Below, in pieces: positions 8,218-17,047 of a stretch of 64,000 nucleotides of DNA. The notes beneath the pieces were generated by a model. That model saw nothing but the letters and a program-made list of their open reading frames with translations, did not search any database and was not told where the DNA came from. The position numbers were made by a program, and so were the translations under genes. Positions within the stretch are counted from its first letter, which is position 1; every line of letters starts with the position of its first letter. This stretch comes from GWA2-66-18 sp964537395 (lineage in GTDB: Bacteria; Elusimicrobiota; Elusimicrobia; UBA1565; UBA9628): contig CAZIBN010000001.1 in NCBI GenBank assembly GCA_964537395.1, positions 29,441 to 93,440 on the forward strand. Direction: 5' to 3'.

Positions 8218-9236
8218 GAGCGGTCATCTATCACGGACCCCGCGACATCAGGCTGGAAGACGTGCTGATGCCCACGCCCGGCCCCGGCGAGGTCGTCGTC
8301 AAGCTCGGCGCCGCGCTCACCTGCGGCACCGACTTCAAGGCCTATCGCCAGGGCCATCGCGTCCTGCTCGGAGACTATCCCTCTCCCTTCGGCCACGAGC
8401 TGGCCGGAACGGTGTCGGCGCTGGGCAAGGGAGTGAAGTCCGCCAAGGAGGGCGATCGCGTCGTCGTCGCCAACTCCGCGCCCATGGATGACTGCTTCTG
8501 GTGCAGCAACGGCCAGAACCACCTGTGCCGCAAGCTCAAGCTCCACAACGGCGCCTACGCGGAATACGACCTCGTACCCGCGCACATCGTGGATCAGAAC
8601 CTGCACCCGCTGAAGGCCTCGGTCCCTTTCGAGATCGGCGCCCTGGCCGAGCCCTTCTCCTGCGCGATCCACGCCGCCGAGGTCCACGCGGTGCGCGAGG
8701 GCGAGACCGCGCTCATCATCGGCGCGGGCCCCATGTGCCTGTTCCTCGTCCACGCCCTGCGCGCGCGCGGCGCGCTCGTCGGCGTGGTCGGGCGCTCGAA
8801 GGAAGGCCTGGCGGCGGCCCGGATCGCCGGGGCCGAAGCGACCTTCAGCATCCTCGACGGCTCGGTCGAAGGCCACGTCCTGGCCTGGGCGGACGGACGC
8901 GGCCCCGATCACGTCTTCGAAGCCGTGGGCACGCCGGACACCTATCTCCAGGCGGTCGCCCTGGTGCGCGACGGCGGGAAGGTCTGCCTGTTCGGCGGCT
9001 GCGCGCACGGAGCGACGGTCCCGCTCGACGTGCACCGCCTCCACTACAAGCAGATCACGCTCCACGGCGTGTTCCATCACACGCCGAAGCATTTCAAGGA
9101 GGCCGTCCGCCTACTCTGCGACGGGAAGGTCAAGACGGAGCTGCTTATTTCCGGAGCCGTCAAGCTGGCCGACATCCCCGCCTTTTTCGCCGCGAACGCG
9201 GATAAGTCCATCCCCAAGTCGGTGGTGACCGCTTGA
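8214..9236 (+). CDS. Second zinc-dependent medium-chain dehydrogenase
   Basis: A 340-residue MDR enzyme beginning MRAVIYHGPRDIRLEDV. The catalytic site is present (TCGTD, GHELAG). The structural-zinc loop is reduced: DDCFWCSNGQNHLC has three cysteines where the neighbour has four, the first ligand position probably being aspartate. The nucleotide-binding motif is IIGAGPMCLF. It is a diverged partner of the preceding gene rather than a recent copy. Translation is coupled on both sides (ATGA before, TTGA into ribD). The pair may act on one polyol or sugar-derived substrate; this is inference. Confidence 0.84.
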   Translation: MRAVIYHGPRDIRLEDVLMPTPGPGEVVVKLGAALTCGTDFKAYRQGHRVLLGDYPSPFGHELAGTVSALGKGVKSAKEGDRVVVANSAPMDDCFWCSNGQNHLCRKLKLHNGAYAEYDLVPAHIVDQNLHPLKASVPFEIGALAEPFSCAIHAAEVHAVREGETALIIGAGPMCLFLVHALRARGALVGVVGRSKEGLAAARIAGAEATFSILDGSVEGHVLAWADGRGPDHVFEAVGTPDTYLQAVALVRDGGKVCLFGGCAHGATVPLDVHRLHYKQITLHGVFHHTPKHFKEAVRLLCDGKVKTELLISGAVKLADIPAFFAANADKSIPKSVVTA

Positions 9237-10219
9237 GCCGATCTCTCGACCGAAAATTCCTCGCCCGCGCCTTCGCGCTCGCGCGCCGCGTCCACCCGCG
9301 CGCGACGAGCCCGAACCCCCGCGTCGGCTGCGTCCTGGTCAAAGGAGGCCGTGTCATCGCTGAAGGCGTCCACCTCGGCTTCGGCAAGCCTCACGCGGAG
9401 CCCAACACCTTGGCCCGGGCGGCCTCCCGGGCAAAGGGCGCGACGGCCTACGTCACGATGGAGCCGTGCGCCACGTTCCCGGGCAAAAAGACGCCGTCCT
9501 GTGCCGAGACCCTGGCCGCCGCCGGGATCTCCCGCGTGGTCTGCGCCACGCTCGATCCCAATCCCAAGGTCGCCGGACGCGGCCTCGCCCTGCTGCGCCG
9601 CGCCGGCGCGAAGGCCATCCGTCTTGCCGAGTTCCAGGCCGAAGCCGAGGCCCTCAACCGCGGATTCCACTCGCGCATGCGCCGCGGGCGCCCCTGGGTC
9701 ATCCTCAAGACCGCCCTCTCTCTCGACGGCAAGGCCGCCGCGGCGAGCGGGAAGTCACGCTGGGTGACGGGCAAGGAGGCACGCAGCGCCGTTCACCGCA
9801 TGCGCGCGGAGCTTGACGCTATCCTGGTCGGCGCGGGCACCGTGCTCGCCGACAACCCCGCACTGACATCGCACGGAGCTGGCAAGAACCCCCTGCGCAT
9901 CGTCCTAGCGGGCCGAAGGAAGCTGCCCCCCCGCTCACGAATCTTCGACTCCTCGGCGCCCACTCTCACCTATCGGAAGCAGCCGCTCACCTCCGTGCTT
10001 CGCGACCTGGGCCGCCGCGGCGTCGGCACCTTGCTCGTCGAGGGCGGACCGACGATCCACGCCGCGTTTCTGCGCGCGGGCCTCGTGGACGAGGCGCGCG
10101 TGTTCCTCGCGCCTAAGCTCCTGTCCGGCGCGCTCGATCCCAATACCGCGCCGAGGCTCAGGACGCCGCGAGTCTCGCGGCTGGGCGACGATTGGTTCAT
10201 ACAGGGGGTTCTTCGATGA
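9233..10219 (+). CDS. ribD: Riboflavin deaminase/reductase RibD
   Basis: A 328-residue bifunctional enzyme for the second and third steps of riboflavin synthesis. The N-terminal deaminase has the zinc motif HAEPNTLA plus PCATFPGKKTPSC. The C-terminal reductase begins at about residue 145 (RPWVILKTALSLDGK) and contains the family segments DAILVGAGTVLADNP and LLVEGGPTIHAAF. It is slightly shorter than typical (about 360). The start is a TTG overlapping the previous stop; no upstream in-frame ATG fits. Confidence 0.94.
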   Translation: MSRSLDRKFLARAFALARRVHPRATSPNPRVGCVLVKGGRVIAEGVHLGFGKPHAEPNTLARAASRAKGATAYVTMEPCATFPGKKTPSCAETLAAAGISRVVCATLDPNPKVAGRGLALLRRAGAKAIRLAEFQAEAEALNRGFHSRMRRGRPWVILKTALSLDGKAAAASGKSRWVTGKEARSAVHRMRAELDAILVGAGTVLADNPALTSHGAGKNPLRIVLAGRRKLPPRSRIFDSSAPTLTYRKQPLTSVLRDLGRRGVGTLLVEGGPTIHAAFLRAGLVDEARVFLAPKLLSGALDPNTAPRLRTPRVSRLGDDWFIQGVLR

Positions 10220-10323
10220 AGGCCCCGGCGCCAATCACCATGTCTCCGACAGCTGTCTATTATTATAGACATAGTTTCGCGAGAAGGTCCCCGCGGCCGG
10301 CCACCGGCAGGATATCGGAGTAA
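10216..10323 (+). other. Possible 35-codon ORF between ribD and ribE
   Basis: An ATG overlapping the ribD stop (ATGA) opens a frame of 35 codons ending at TAA 10321-10323, five bases before ribE. The translation (MKAPAPITMSPTAVYYYRH...) has no recognisable domain, and it contains the palindromic element at 10254-10271. It may be only a by-product of the overlap, or a translational bridge that keeps ribosomes moving to ribE. Confidence 0.2.
10254..10271. repeat. 18-bp palindrome TGTCTAYAATARTAGACA, copy 1
   Basis: On the minus strand this reads TGTCTATAATAATAGACA, between ribD and ribE. Two more copies are at 18405-18422 and 30962-30979. All three are intergenic and AT-rich in a GC-rich genome, with TGTCTA/TAGACA arms and a conserved YAATAR centre. 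Confidence 0.75.
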
Positions 10324-10328
10324 TCGCC

Positions 10329-10916
10329 ATGTTCACCGGTATCATCAATCATCTCGGCACGGTCAAAAAGAGGACGGCGACGACTCTTGTGATCGGCGCC
10401 GGGATCCCGAAGCCCAAGCTCGGAGCCTCCATCGCGATCAACGGAACGTGCCTCACGCTGGTCCAGACGAAGAACGGCAGCCACCGCTTCGACGTCGGGC
10501 CGGACACCTGGAGCCGGACGAATCTGGGAGCGCTCAAGGCCGGCCAGGCCGTCAATGTCGAACCGGCCCTGCGCCACGGCGACGAGCTCGGCGGGCACTT
10601 CGTCACCGGGCACGTGGACGCCGCCGCGGACGTGCTCTCGCTCGAGCCCTGGGGCGAGGGCTTCTGGCGGCTGCGCGTGGAGCTGCCGAAGATCCTGCGC
10701 GGGCTCGTCGCCGTCAAAGGCTCGATCGCCATCGACGGCATCAGCCTGACGGTCACCGCCGTGGGCACGAACCATTTCGAGGTCATGCTCGTGCCGCACA
10801 CGCTGCAGAACACGAATCTGGGGCGGCGCAAGTCATACGACAAGGTGAACCTGGAAGCCGATCCGCTCGCCCGGTACGCCGCGGCCGCCGTGGCGGCCCT
10901 GAGGAGCAAGAAATGA
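10329..10916 (+). CDS. ribE: Riboflavin synthase alpha subunit
   Basis: A 195-residue enzyme that dismutates two 6,7-dimethyl-8-ribityllumazine molecules to riboflavin. It starts with the family hallmark MFTGII and has two tandem lumazine-binding barrels (first about 1-95, second starting near GHFVTGHVDAAADVL and containing IDGISLTV). Normal length. GGAG lies 9 bases before the ATG. It is the only rib gene here not overlapping its upstream neighbour. The 109-base spacer holds the palindrome above and no recognisable FMN riboswitch. Confidence 0.95.
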   Translation: MFTGIINHLGTVKKRTATTLVIGAGIPKPKLGASIAINGTCLTLVQTKNGSHRFDVGPDTWSRTNLGALKAGQAVNVEPALRHGDELGGHFVTGHVDAAADVLSLEPWGEGFWRLRVELPKILRGLVAVKGSIAIDGISLTVTAVGTNHFEVMLVPHTLQNTNLGRRKSYDKVNLEADPLARYAAAAVAALRSKK

Positions 10917-12154
10917 AGTCTGCGAAGGGTTTCGACGGCATCGAGGACGCGATCTCCGACATCCGCAAGGGACGCATGGTGGTCGTCGTCGACGACCCCA
11001 ATCGCGAGAATGAAGGAGACATCATCATCGCCGCCGAGAAGTGCGGCGTGGCCGCCGTCAACTTCATGGCGGTGCACGCGCGCGGCCTGATCTGCGTGCC
11101 GCTGCCCGCCGCCCGCCTCGACGCCCTCAAGCTTCAGCCGATGATCGACCCCTCGGCCTCCCTGAGCTCGGTCCCCGGGCGGGACACCGCCTTCACGATC
11201 TCCGTGGACGCCAAGCGCGGCACGAGCACCGGCATCTCCGCACGCGACCGCGCGGTCACGATCAAGGCCTTGATCGACCCGAAGACGAAGCCCGAGGACC
11301 TCGGGCGCCCCGGCCACATCTTCCCCTTGAGGGCGCAGGAGGGCGGCGTGCTCGTGCGCGCCGGCCACACCGAGGCCGCCGTGGACCTGGCCCGCCTCGC
11401 CGGTCTTAGACCTGCAGGCGTTATTTGCGAGATCCTCAACGCCGACGGCTCCATGTCCCGCACCGCTCAGCTGATGAAGTTCGCGCGCAAGCACAAGCTC
11501 AAGATCGTCACGATCGCCGACCTCATCGAATACCGCAGGCATAAGGAACTCCTCGTCGAGCGCAAGGCGAGCGCCAAGCTGCCGACCAAGTACGGCGACT
11601 TCACGATCCGCGTCTACGAGGAGACCTTGACCGGCAAGGTCCATCTGGCGATGGTCAAGGGCGACCTGCGGGGCGCGAAAAACGTCCTCGTGCGCGTGCA
11701 CTCCTCCTGCGTGACGGGCGACGCCCTGTTCTCGGCCAAGTGCGACTGCGGCAACCAGCTCGAGGCGGCCCTGAAGCAGATATCGCACGCGAGATCCGGC
11801 GTGCTCGTCTACCTCAACCAGGAGGGCCGGGGCATCGGCCTCATCAACAAGATCAAGGCCTACGCCCTGCAGGACAGGGGCCTCGACACCGTCCAGGCCA
11901 ACCTCGCCCTCGGCCTCAAGCCCGACCTGCGCGAGTACGGCATCGGCGCCCAGATCCTCGCCGACCAGGGCCTGACGACGATCCGCATCCTCACCAACAA
12001 TCCGCGCAAGATCGTCGGCATCGAGGGCTACGGGCTCACGGTCACCGAGCGCGTGCACCTGCAGATGCCGTCGACGAAGCACACCGCCAAATACCTGAGC
12101 ACGAAGCGCGAGAAGATGGGCCACCTGTTGACCGTTCCTGAGGAGATACGATGA
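10913..12154 (+). CDS. ribBA: Bifunctional DHBP synthase / GTP cyclohydrolase II
   Basis: A 413-residue fusion supplying both riboflavin precursors. The N-terminal RibB half shows the metal/substrate motif DDPNRENEGDI. The RibA half contains the zinc site region VHSSCVTGDALFSAKCDCG and the EGRGIGLINKIKAYALQ segment. Start ATG 10913 overlaps the ribE stop (ATGA), and the end overlaps ribH in the same way. Confidence 0.96.
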   Translation: MKSAKGFDGIEDAISDIRKGRMVVVVDDPNRENEGDIIIAAEKCGVAAVNFMAVHARGLICVPLPAARLDALKLQPMIDPSASLSSVPGRDTAFTISVDAKRGTSTGISARDRAVTIKALIDPKTKPEDLGRPGHIFPLRAQEGGVLVRAGHTEAAVDLARLAGLRPAGVICEILNADGSMSRTAQLMKFARKHKLKIVTIADLIEYRRHKELLVERKASAKLPTKYGDFTIRVYEETLTGKVHLAMVKGDLRGAKNVLVRVHSSCVTGDALFSAKCDCGNQLEAALKQISHARSGVLVYLNQEGRGIGLINKIKAYALQDRGLDTVQANLALGLKPDLREYGIGAQILADQGLTTIRILTNNPRKIVGIEGYGLTVTERVHLQMPSTKHTAKYLSTKREKMGHLLTVPEEIR

Positions 12155-12585
12155 AGAGAGTCGCCATCGTCAAATCGCGGTTCAACGAGGAGGTCACCTC
12201 GCGCCTGCTCGCGAGCTGCCTGAAGACCTTCAAGTCCGAGGGCTGGACCGACGCCCAGCTCAAGGTCGTCGAGGTTCCCGGCGGCTGGGAGATCCCCTGG
12301 GCCGTCCAGGAGCTCGCCAAGACCAACCTCTACCAGGCCGTCATCACGCTCGGCTGCGTGATGAAGGGCCAGACGCCGCAGAACGACCACCTCGCGAGGT
12401 CGCTCGTGCAGAGCCTGCACCGCATCACGCTCGACACGCGCATACCCGTGATCCTCGGCGTCATCACGCCCAATAACGAGAAGCAGGCGATGGCGCGCAC
12501 GAAAGGCGAGATGGACCGCGGCCACGAGGCCGCGCTGGCCGCGCTCGAGATGATCGCGCTCAAGGAGGAGCTCCGTGGGTCGTAG
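12151..12585 (+). CDS. ribH: 6,7-dimethyl-8-ribityllumazine synthase
   Basis: A 144-residue lumazine synthase subunit that condenses the ribitylamino-uracil with DHBP to give the RibE substrate. Family segments are visible: VKSRFNEEVTSRLL at the start, VPGGWEIPWAVQ and ALGCVMKGQTPQNDHL-like sequence (ITLGCVMKGQTPQND), and GVITPNNEKQAMART near the end. It overlaps nusB by 11 bases, continuing the translationally coupled run. Confidence 0.95.
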   Translation: MKRVAIVKSRFNEEVTSRLLASCLKTFKSEGWTDAQLKVVEVPGGWEIPWAVQELAKTNLYQAVITLGCVMKGQTPQNDHLARSLVQSLHRITLDTRIPVILGVITPNNEKQAMARTKGEMDRGHEAALAALEMIALKEELRGS

Positions 12586-13030
12586 GCGGCTGGCGCGCGA
12601 GATCGCACTCCAGGCCCTCTACGTCGCCGACGTGGCGCATACGCCCGCGCTCGAGGCCTTCGCGATCGTGACCCGACGGGAGGGCGAGGCGGTGGATGAT
12701 GAGACGCTCATCTTCGCCCGTGAGCTCGCGCTCGGCGCGATCGAGCGCGTCGAGCAGCTCGACCTGACCATCCAGGAGCAGGCCGCGAACTGGTCCATGG
12801 TGCGCATGGCCGCGGTCGACCGCAACGTCCTGCGCCTCGCCGCCTACGAGCTCGAGACGCGTCCCGACACGCCGGTCGGCGTGATCATCGACGAGGCCAT
12901 CGAGATCGTGCGCAAGTACTCCACCGAGGAGGCCACGCGCTTCATCAACGGCATCCTCGACTCGCTCAAGAAGATCCGCGACGCGAAGCCCAAAAAGAAG
13001 AATGTCCGCGAAAAAGACACCGAAGGCTGA
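12575..13030 (+). CDS. nusB: Transcription antitermination factor NusB
   Basis: A 151-residue all-helical RNA-binding protein acting in rRNA antitermination with NusE. It begins GRRRLAREIALQALY and contains the family segments NWSMVRMAAVDRNVLRLAAYEL and IIDEAIEIVRKYSTEEATRFINGILD. The start codon is GTG inside the ribH end. The ribH-nusB neighbourhood is common in bacteria. Its basic tail overlaps ligA by 29 bases. Confidence 0.95.
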   Translation: MGRRRLAREIALQALYVADVAHTPALEAFAIVTRREGEAVDDETLIFARELALGAIERVEQLDLTIQEQAANWSMVRMAAVDRNVLRLAAYELETRPDTPVGVIIDEAIEIVRKYSTEEATRFINGILDSLKKIRDAKPKKKNVREKDTEG

Positions 13031-15023
13031 GGATTCGGCGCTTCGCGCCGAATCCCAGTCGCTGCGAGCCGAGATACGCGAGCACGACCGCCGCTACTAC
13101 CTGCTCGACAACCCCGTCGTGTCGGACACCGAGTACGACAAGCTGATGGCGCGCCTCAAGACGCTCGAGGAGGCGAACCCGGGCCTGGCCGACCCCGCGT
13201 CCCCGACGCGCCGTGTCTCCGGCGGCGTCGGCTCCGACTTCAAGCCGGTCCGGCACGCGGCGGCGATGCTATCCCTCGACAACGCCTACGAAGAAGCGGA
13301 CATACGCGCCTGGGACGAGCGCGTCCATAAGAATCTACCTCCCGGCGAGCGCCCGGCCTATCTGGTCGAACCGAAGGTCGACGGCCTGTCCTGCGCCCTG
13401 ACCTACGAGAACGGCGCCCTCGTGCGCGCCGCCACACGCGGCGACGGCGAGACGGGCGAGGATGTCACCGCCAACGCCCGCGCGATCTCGGCGATACCGC
13501 TGAGCCTCTCCGGAGAACCGCCCAGGAGGCTGGAGGTCCGGGGCGAGGTGTACATGACCTTCGCCGGCTTCGACAAGGTCAACGAGGAGGAGAAGCGCGC
13601 GGGGCGGGAGCCGTTCGTCAATCCCCGCAATTGCGCCGCGGGCTCGCTTCGCCAGAAGGATCCCTCGATCACCGCCGGCCGCCGCCTGCGCTTCCTCGCC
13701 CACTCCTACGGCATTTGGGAAGGCGCGGGCGAGCCTTCCTCTCACGCCGAGTTTCTCGACCTATGCCGGGAGATGGGCCTCGCTTCGAGCGCCTACAAGC
13801 GCTGCGCGGACATCGACGCGGTCGTCTCATGGTATAGCGCGTTCAAGGCCGACGAGATGCCTAAGCTCGCTTACGCGGTCGACGGCCTCGTCGTCAAGGT
13901 CGACTCGTTCGCCCAGCAGAAGCGGCTCGGCTTCACGGCCAAGAGCCCGCGATGGGGCATCGCCTTCAAGTACCCGGCTCAACAGGCGACGACGGTCGTG
14001 CGGGATATCGACTACTCAGTTGGACGGACCGGAGCGATCACGCCCGTCGCCAAGCTGGAGCCCGTCTTTTGCGCCGGCGTCACGATCTCTTCGGTGACTT
14101 TGCATAATTTCGAGGAGATCGAACGCCTCGGCGTACGCATCGGAGACCGAGTGCTCATCGAGCGCGCCGGCGAGGTCATCCCGAAGGTGATCAAGGTCGT
14201 GGAAAAGGCCAAGCGCGGGGCCGCGATCGTTCCTCCGTCGAAATGCCCCGACTGCGGCAGCCCCGTCGTCAAGGAAGAGGGGATGGTCGCGTACCGGTGC
14301 GACAACGTCTCCTGCCCGGCGCAGCTGCGCCGGACCCTGGAGCACTTCGCCTCACGTCCCGCGATGGACATCGCCGGGCTCGGCGACGTCGCCGTCGACC
14401 AGTTGGTGGCCAGGAATCTGGTCAAGGACGTCTCCGACATCTACGGGCTTAAGAAGGAGAACCTCCTCGAACTGGAGCTGTTCGCCGACAAGAGGGCGGA
14501 CAATCTGCTGGCCCAGATCGAGGCCAGCAAGTCGAAGACTTTGGATAAGGTGCTCTTCGGCCTCGGAATACGCCACATCGGCGAAAAGACCGCCGAAACG
14601 ATCGCCGAGAGGATGGATCTCGACGCCCTGCTGTCGGCCACGGAAGAGTCGTTCATGTCGGTGCCCGACATCGGCCCCATCGTGGCGAAATCGCTGCACA
14701 CGTTTTTCTCATCCAAGACCGGCAAGGAATCGATCACCCGGCTGCGCAAGGCGGGCCTGCAGATGACCAAGCCTGAGCGGATCATCGCCAAGGGCGCTCC
14801 GTTCGGGGGCATGACCTTCGTGTTCACCGGCGAGATGAAGCTCGGCACCCGCGACGAGGCGGAGGAGCTGGTCAAATCGCTCGGCGGGAAGGCCTCGGGA
14901 TCCGTGTCGGCCAAGACGACATACGTCGTCGCCGGCGAGGCCGCGGGCTCCAAGCTCAAGAAGGCCCTGGCGCTCGGGGTCAAGGTGCTGACCGAGGAGC
15001 AGTTCCGGGAGCTGACGAAATGA
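13002..15023 (+). CDS. ligA: NAD-dependent DNA ligase
   Basis: A 673-residue ligase sealing nicks in replication and repair. Domain order is normal: Ia (YYLLDNPVVSDTEYDKLM), adenylation domain with the nucleotidyl lysine in VEPKVDGLSCAL, OB fold, four-cysteine zinc finger (CPDCG...CDNVSC), helix-hairpin-helix repeats (including SVPDIGPIVAKSL) and a C-terminal BRCT domain (GMTFVFTGEMKLGTRDEAEEL). The ATG lies within the nusB 3' end. It overlaps purH by 4 bases. Confidence 0.97.
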   Translation: MSAKKTPKAEDSALRAESQSLRAEIREHDRRYYLLDNPVVSDTEYDKLMARLKTLEEANPGLADPASPTRRVSGGVGSDFKPVRHAAAMLSLDNAYEEADIRAWDERVHKNLPPGERPAYLVEPKVDGLSCALTYENGALVRAATRGDGETGEDVTANARAISAIPLSLSGEPPRRLEVRGEVYMTFAGFDKVNEEEKRAGREPFVNPRNCAAGSLRQKDPSITAGRRLRFLAHSYGIWEGAGEPSSHAEFLDLCREMGLASSAYKRCADIDAVVSWYSAFKADEMPKLAYAVDGLVVKVDSFAQQKRLGFTAKSPRWGIAFKYPAQQATTVVRDIDYSVGRTGAITPVAKLEPVFCAGVTISSVTLHNFEEIERLGVRIGDRVLIERAGEVIPKVIKVVEKAKRGAAIVPPSKCPDCGSPVVKEEGMVAYRCDNVSCPAQLRRTLEHFASRPAMDIAGLGDVAVDQLVARNLVKDVSDIYGLKKENLLELELFADKRADNLLAQIEASKSKTLDKVLFGLGIRHIGEKTAETIAERMDLDALLSATEESFMSVPDIGPIVAKSLHTFFSSKTGKESITRLRKAGLQMTKPERIIAKGAPFGGMTFVFTGEMKLGTRDEAEELVKSLGGKASGSVSAKTTYVVAGEAAGSKLKKALALGVKVLTEEQFRELTK

Positions 15024-16543
15024 GCGCGAAGAAAGAACGGGAGCACGCGCGCGTCGCGTTGCTGCACGTCGCCGACCGAACCGGAGTCGTCGAGTTCGCC
15101 CACGCCCTCATCGGCCTCGGCTTCGAGCTCGTCGCCACGGGCCCCACGTCCACGGCCCTGCGCCACGCGGGAGCGGCGCACATGTCGATCTCCGAATTCG
15201 TCGGCGAGCGCCTGCCTGCCGACGCGCTCGGCCTCCTCCACCCCAAGCTGATCGCGGCGATCACCGACGAGAAGGCCCGCGTGGACCTCGTCGCGGTCAA
15301 TCTCTACCCGCTGTCCGCGGCGACCTCGGACCCCGCGCTGACCCAGGACGAGGTCCTCGCCTACGTGGACCCCGTGGGCCCCGCGCTCCTGCGCGCCGCC
15401 GCGCGCAACTTCAAGCACGTGATCCCTCTGTGCGACCCCGACGATTACCAGCAGGCGCTGGACACGCTCAAGTCCTACGACCGCATGCTCCCCGACCGCC
15501 GCCAGACCTTGGCCGCCAAGGCCTTCCATTACTGCGCCTACTACGACTCGACGGTCGCTCAATACCTCGGCGGACAGTGGGAGGAGTTCCCCGACGAGGT
15601 CGTCATCGCGCTCAAGAAATCCGCCGATCTGCGCTACGGCGAGAACCCGCACCAGGCAGGCGCTTTCTACACCTTGTCCGGCGCCCGCCCCTGGGGCCTC
15701 AACGCGGCCAAGCTCCACCTCGGCCGGCCTCTCGTCTACGGGCATTACTTGGATCTCGAAACAGCCTGGGAGCTCGTCAACGCCTTTCATGAACCCGCCT
15801 GCGCCATCGTCAAGCACGGCGTGCCCGCGGGCTTCGCCAGCGGCGAGGACCTCGCCAAGGCCGCGCGCCGCGCCTACGCGGGCGACCCCCGCGGCTGCTT
15901 CCGCGGCACGGCCGCGGTCAACGTCGAGGTGGACGCGGCCGCCGCCGAGTTCTTCGCCGAGGAGTTCGTCTCTTGCATCGCCGCGCCCGAGTTCTCCCCC
16001 AAGGCGCTGCAGCTCCTGAAGACCAAGAAGGATATCCGTCTCGTCACCTTGCCCTCGAAGCTGATCTCCGCCCACGAGCTCGACGTGCGCGCCGTCGCGG
16101 GCGGCATGCTCGTGCAGGAGCGCGACCAGCGGCCCTTCGTCGGGGACCTGAAGACGATGTCGCGCCGCCAGCCCACCGACCGCGAGATGCGCGGCCTGGT
16201 CGTGGCCTGGCACACCGCGATGCACGCGCGCACGCACGCCGCGGTCATCGCGCGCGGCACCGCCGTCATCGGCGTCGGCTCGGGGCAGACCTCGCGGCTC
16301 GACGCGGTGCGCCTGGCCATCGTCAAGTCACAGGAGCGCCATCCGATCCTGGCCGCCGGGGAGCCGCTCGTGCTGGCCTCCGACGGCGCGCTCACCGCCG
16401 AGCATGTGCTCGCCACCGCCGACGGCGGCGTCACCGCCATCATCCATCCGGGCGGCGCCTCCGAGGATAAGGATGCTGCCGAGGCCGCCGACGCCCGCGG
16501 CCTGGCCCTCGTGTCCACCGGCGTACGCCACTTCAAGCACTAG
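15020..16543 (+). CDS. purH: Divergent PurH (AICAR transformylase / IMP cyclohydrolase)
   Basis: A 507-residue protein with the two PurH domains in order. Recognisable segments are RVALLHVADRTGVVEFA, VAVNLYPL, ADLRYGENPHQAG and GVGSGQTSRLDAVRLA. Key motifs are altered: the cyclohydrolase signature GRVKTLHPK is replaced by ALGLLHPK, and the transformylase motif KHANPCG reads KHGVPAG. Either the enzyme is strongly diverged but active or one half has lost function. It is last in the run that begins with the dehydrogenases. No other purine gene is in the window. Confidence 0.85.
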   Translation: MSAKKEREHARVALLHVADRTGVVEFAHALIGLGFELVATGPTSTALRHAGAAHMSISEFVGERLPADALGLLHPKLIAAITDEKARVDLVAVNLYPLSAATSDPALTQDEVLAYVDPVGPALLRAAARNFKHVIPLCDPDDYQQALDTLKSYDRMLPDRRQTLAAKAFHYCAYYDSTVAQYLGGQWEEFPDEVVIALKKSADLRYGENPHQAGAFYTLSGARPWGLNAAKLHLGRPLVYGHYLDLETAWELVNAFHEPACAIVKHGVPAGFASGEDLAKAARRAYAGDPRGCFRGTAAVNVEVDAAAAEFFAEEFVSCIAAPEFSPKALQLLKTKKDIRLVTLPSKLISAHELDVRAVAGGMLVQERDQRPFVGDLKTMSRRQPTDREMRGLVVAWHTAMHARTHAAVIARGTAVIGVGSGQTSRLDAVRLAIVKSQERHPILAAGEPLVLASDGALTAEHVLATADGGVTAIIHPGGASEDKDAAEAADARGLALVSTGVRHFKH

Positions 16544-16550
16544 AACGCCC

Positions 16551-16579
16551 TTGACGCCCGCCCGGACGGGGGCTACAAT
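16551..16579 (+). promoter_or_regulatory. Leaderless promoter of the DUF4279 gene
   Basis: TTGACG, a 17-base spacer and TACAAT, then 6 bases to the ATG. With a normal start site about seven bases after the -10, the mRNA begins at the A of ATG. This is the clearest example of the leaderless pattern in the window. Confidence 0.8.
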
Positions 16580-16585
16580 CGGCGG

Positions 16586-17044
16586 ATGCAGCGAGAGACC
16601 ACCAACGTCCGGCTTCGGATCACGAGCCCGACCTTGACCGCCGCCGACATCGAGGCCAAGCTCGGCATCAAGCCCGACGAGTCCTGGAAGATCGGCGACC
16701 GCACCGGCACCTTCGGGGCTATCCTTAAGGACCACGGCTACGAGCTCACCGCGGTCGCGCTCTACACCCTGAAGCTCGACGACCACATGCGCTCGATGAT
16801 CAAGCGTATCGCTCCCGTCGCCCAAAAGATCGGAGAGATCTCAGGACAGGCGAAGGTGGAGATCATCTGCACCCTGTTCTGCAAGACCGCGCCGCCGATC
16901 GCCTTCACGCGCGACGACCTGCGCTGGTTCGCCGCCATCGGGGCCAGCCTCGACGTCGAGGTGGGAATCCTCGTCGAGCGCGCCCAGCCGGCGACGGCGG
17001 AAAAGAAGCCCGGCGACAAGGAAGGCCCCGCCTCGGTCTTCTGA
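16586..17044 (+). CDS. DUF4279 domain protein
   Basis: A 152-residue soluble protein resembling the DUF4279 family (RLRITSPTLTAADIEAKLGIKPDESWKIGD, then a strand-rich middle and an acidic/hydrophobic end). Members are small alpha/beta proteins of unknown role, some linked to immunity or toxin neighbourhoods; nothing of that sort lies here. It has its own promoter and is convergent with the PPK2 gene, from which it is separated by three bases. Function unknown. Confidence 0.7.
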   Translation: MQRETTNVRLRITSPTLTAADIEAKLGIKPDESWKIGDRTGTFGAILKDHGYELTAVALYTLKLDDHMRSMIKRIAPVAQKIGEISGQAKVEIICTLFCKTAPPIAFTRDDLRWFAAIGASLDVEVGILVERAQPATAEKKPGDKEGPASVF

Positions 17045-17047
17045 CGC

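Noticed and set aside
10220..10328. FMN riboswitch ahead of ribE
   Set aside because: The spacer is only 109 bases and lacks the conserved RFN segments; it contains a short palindrome instead.
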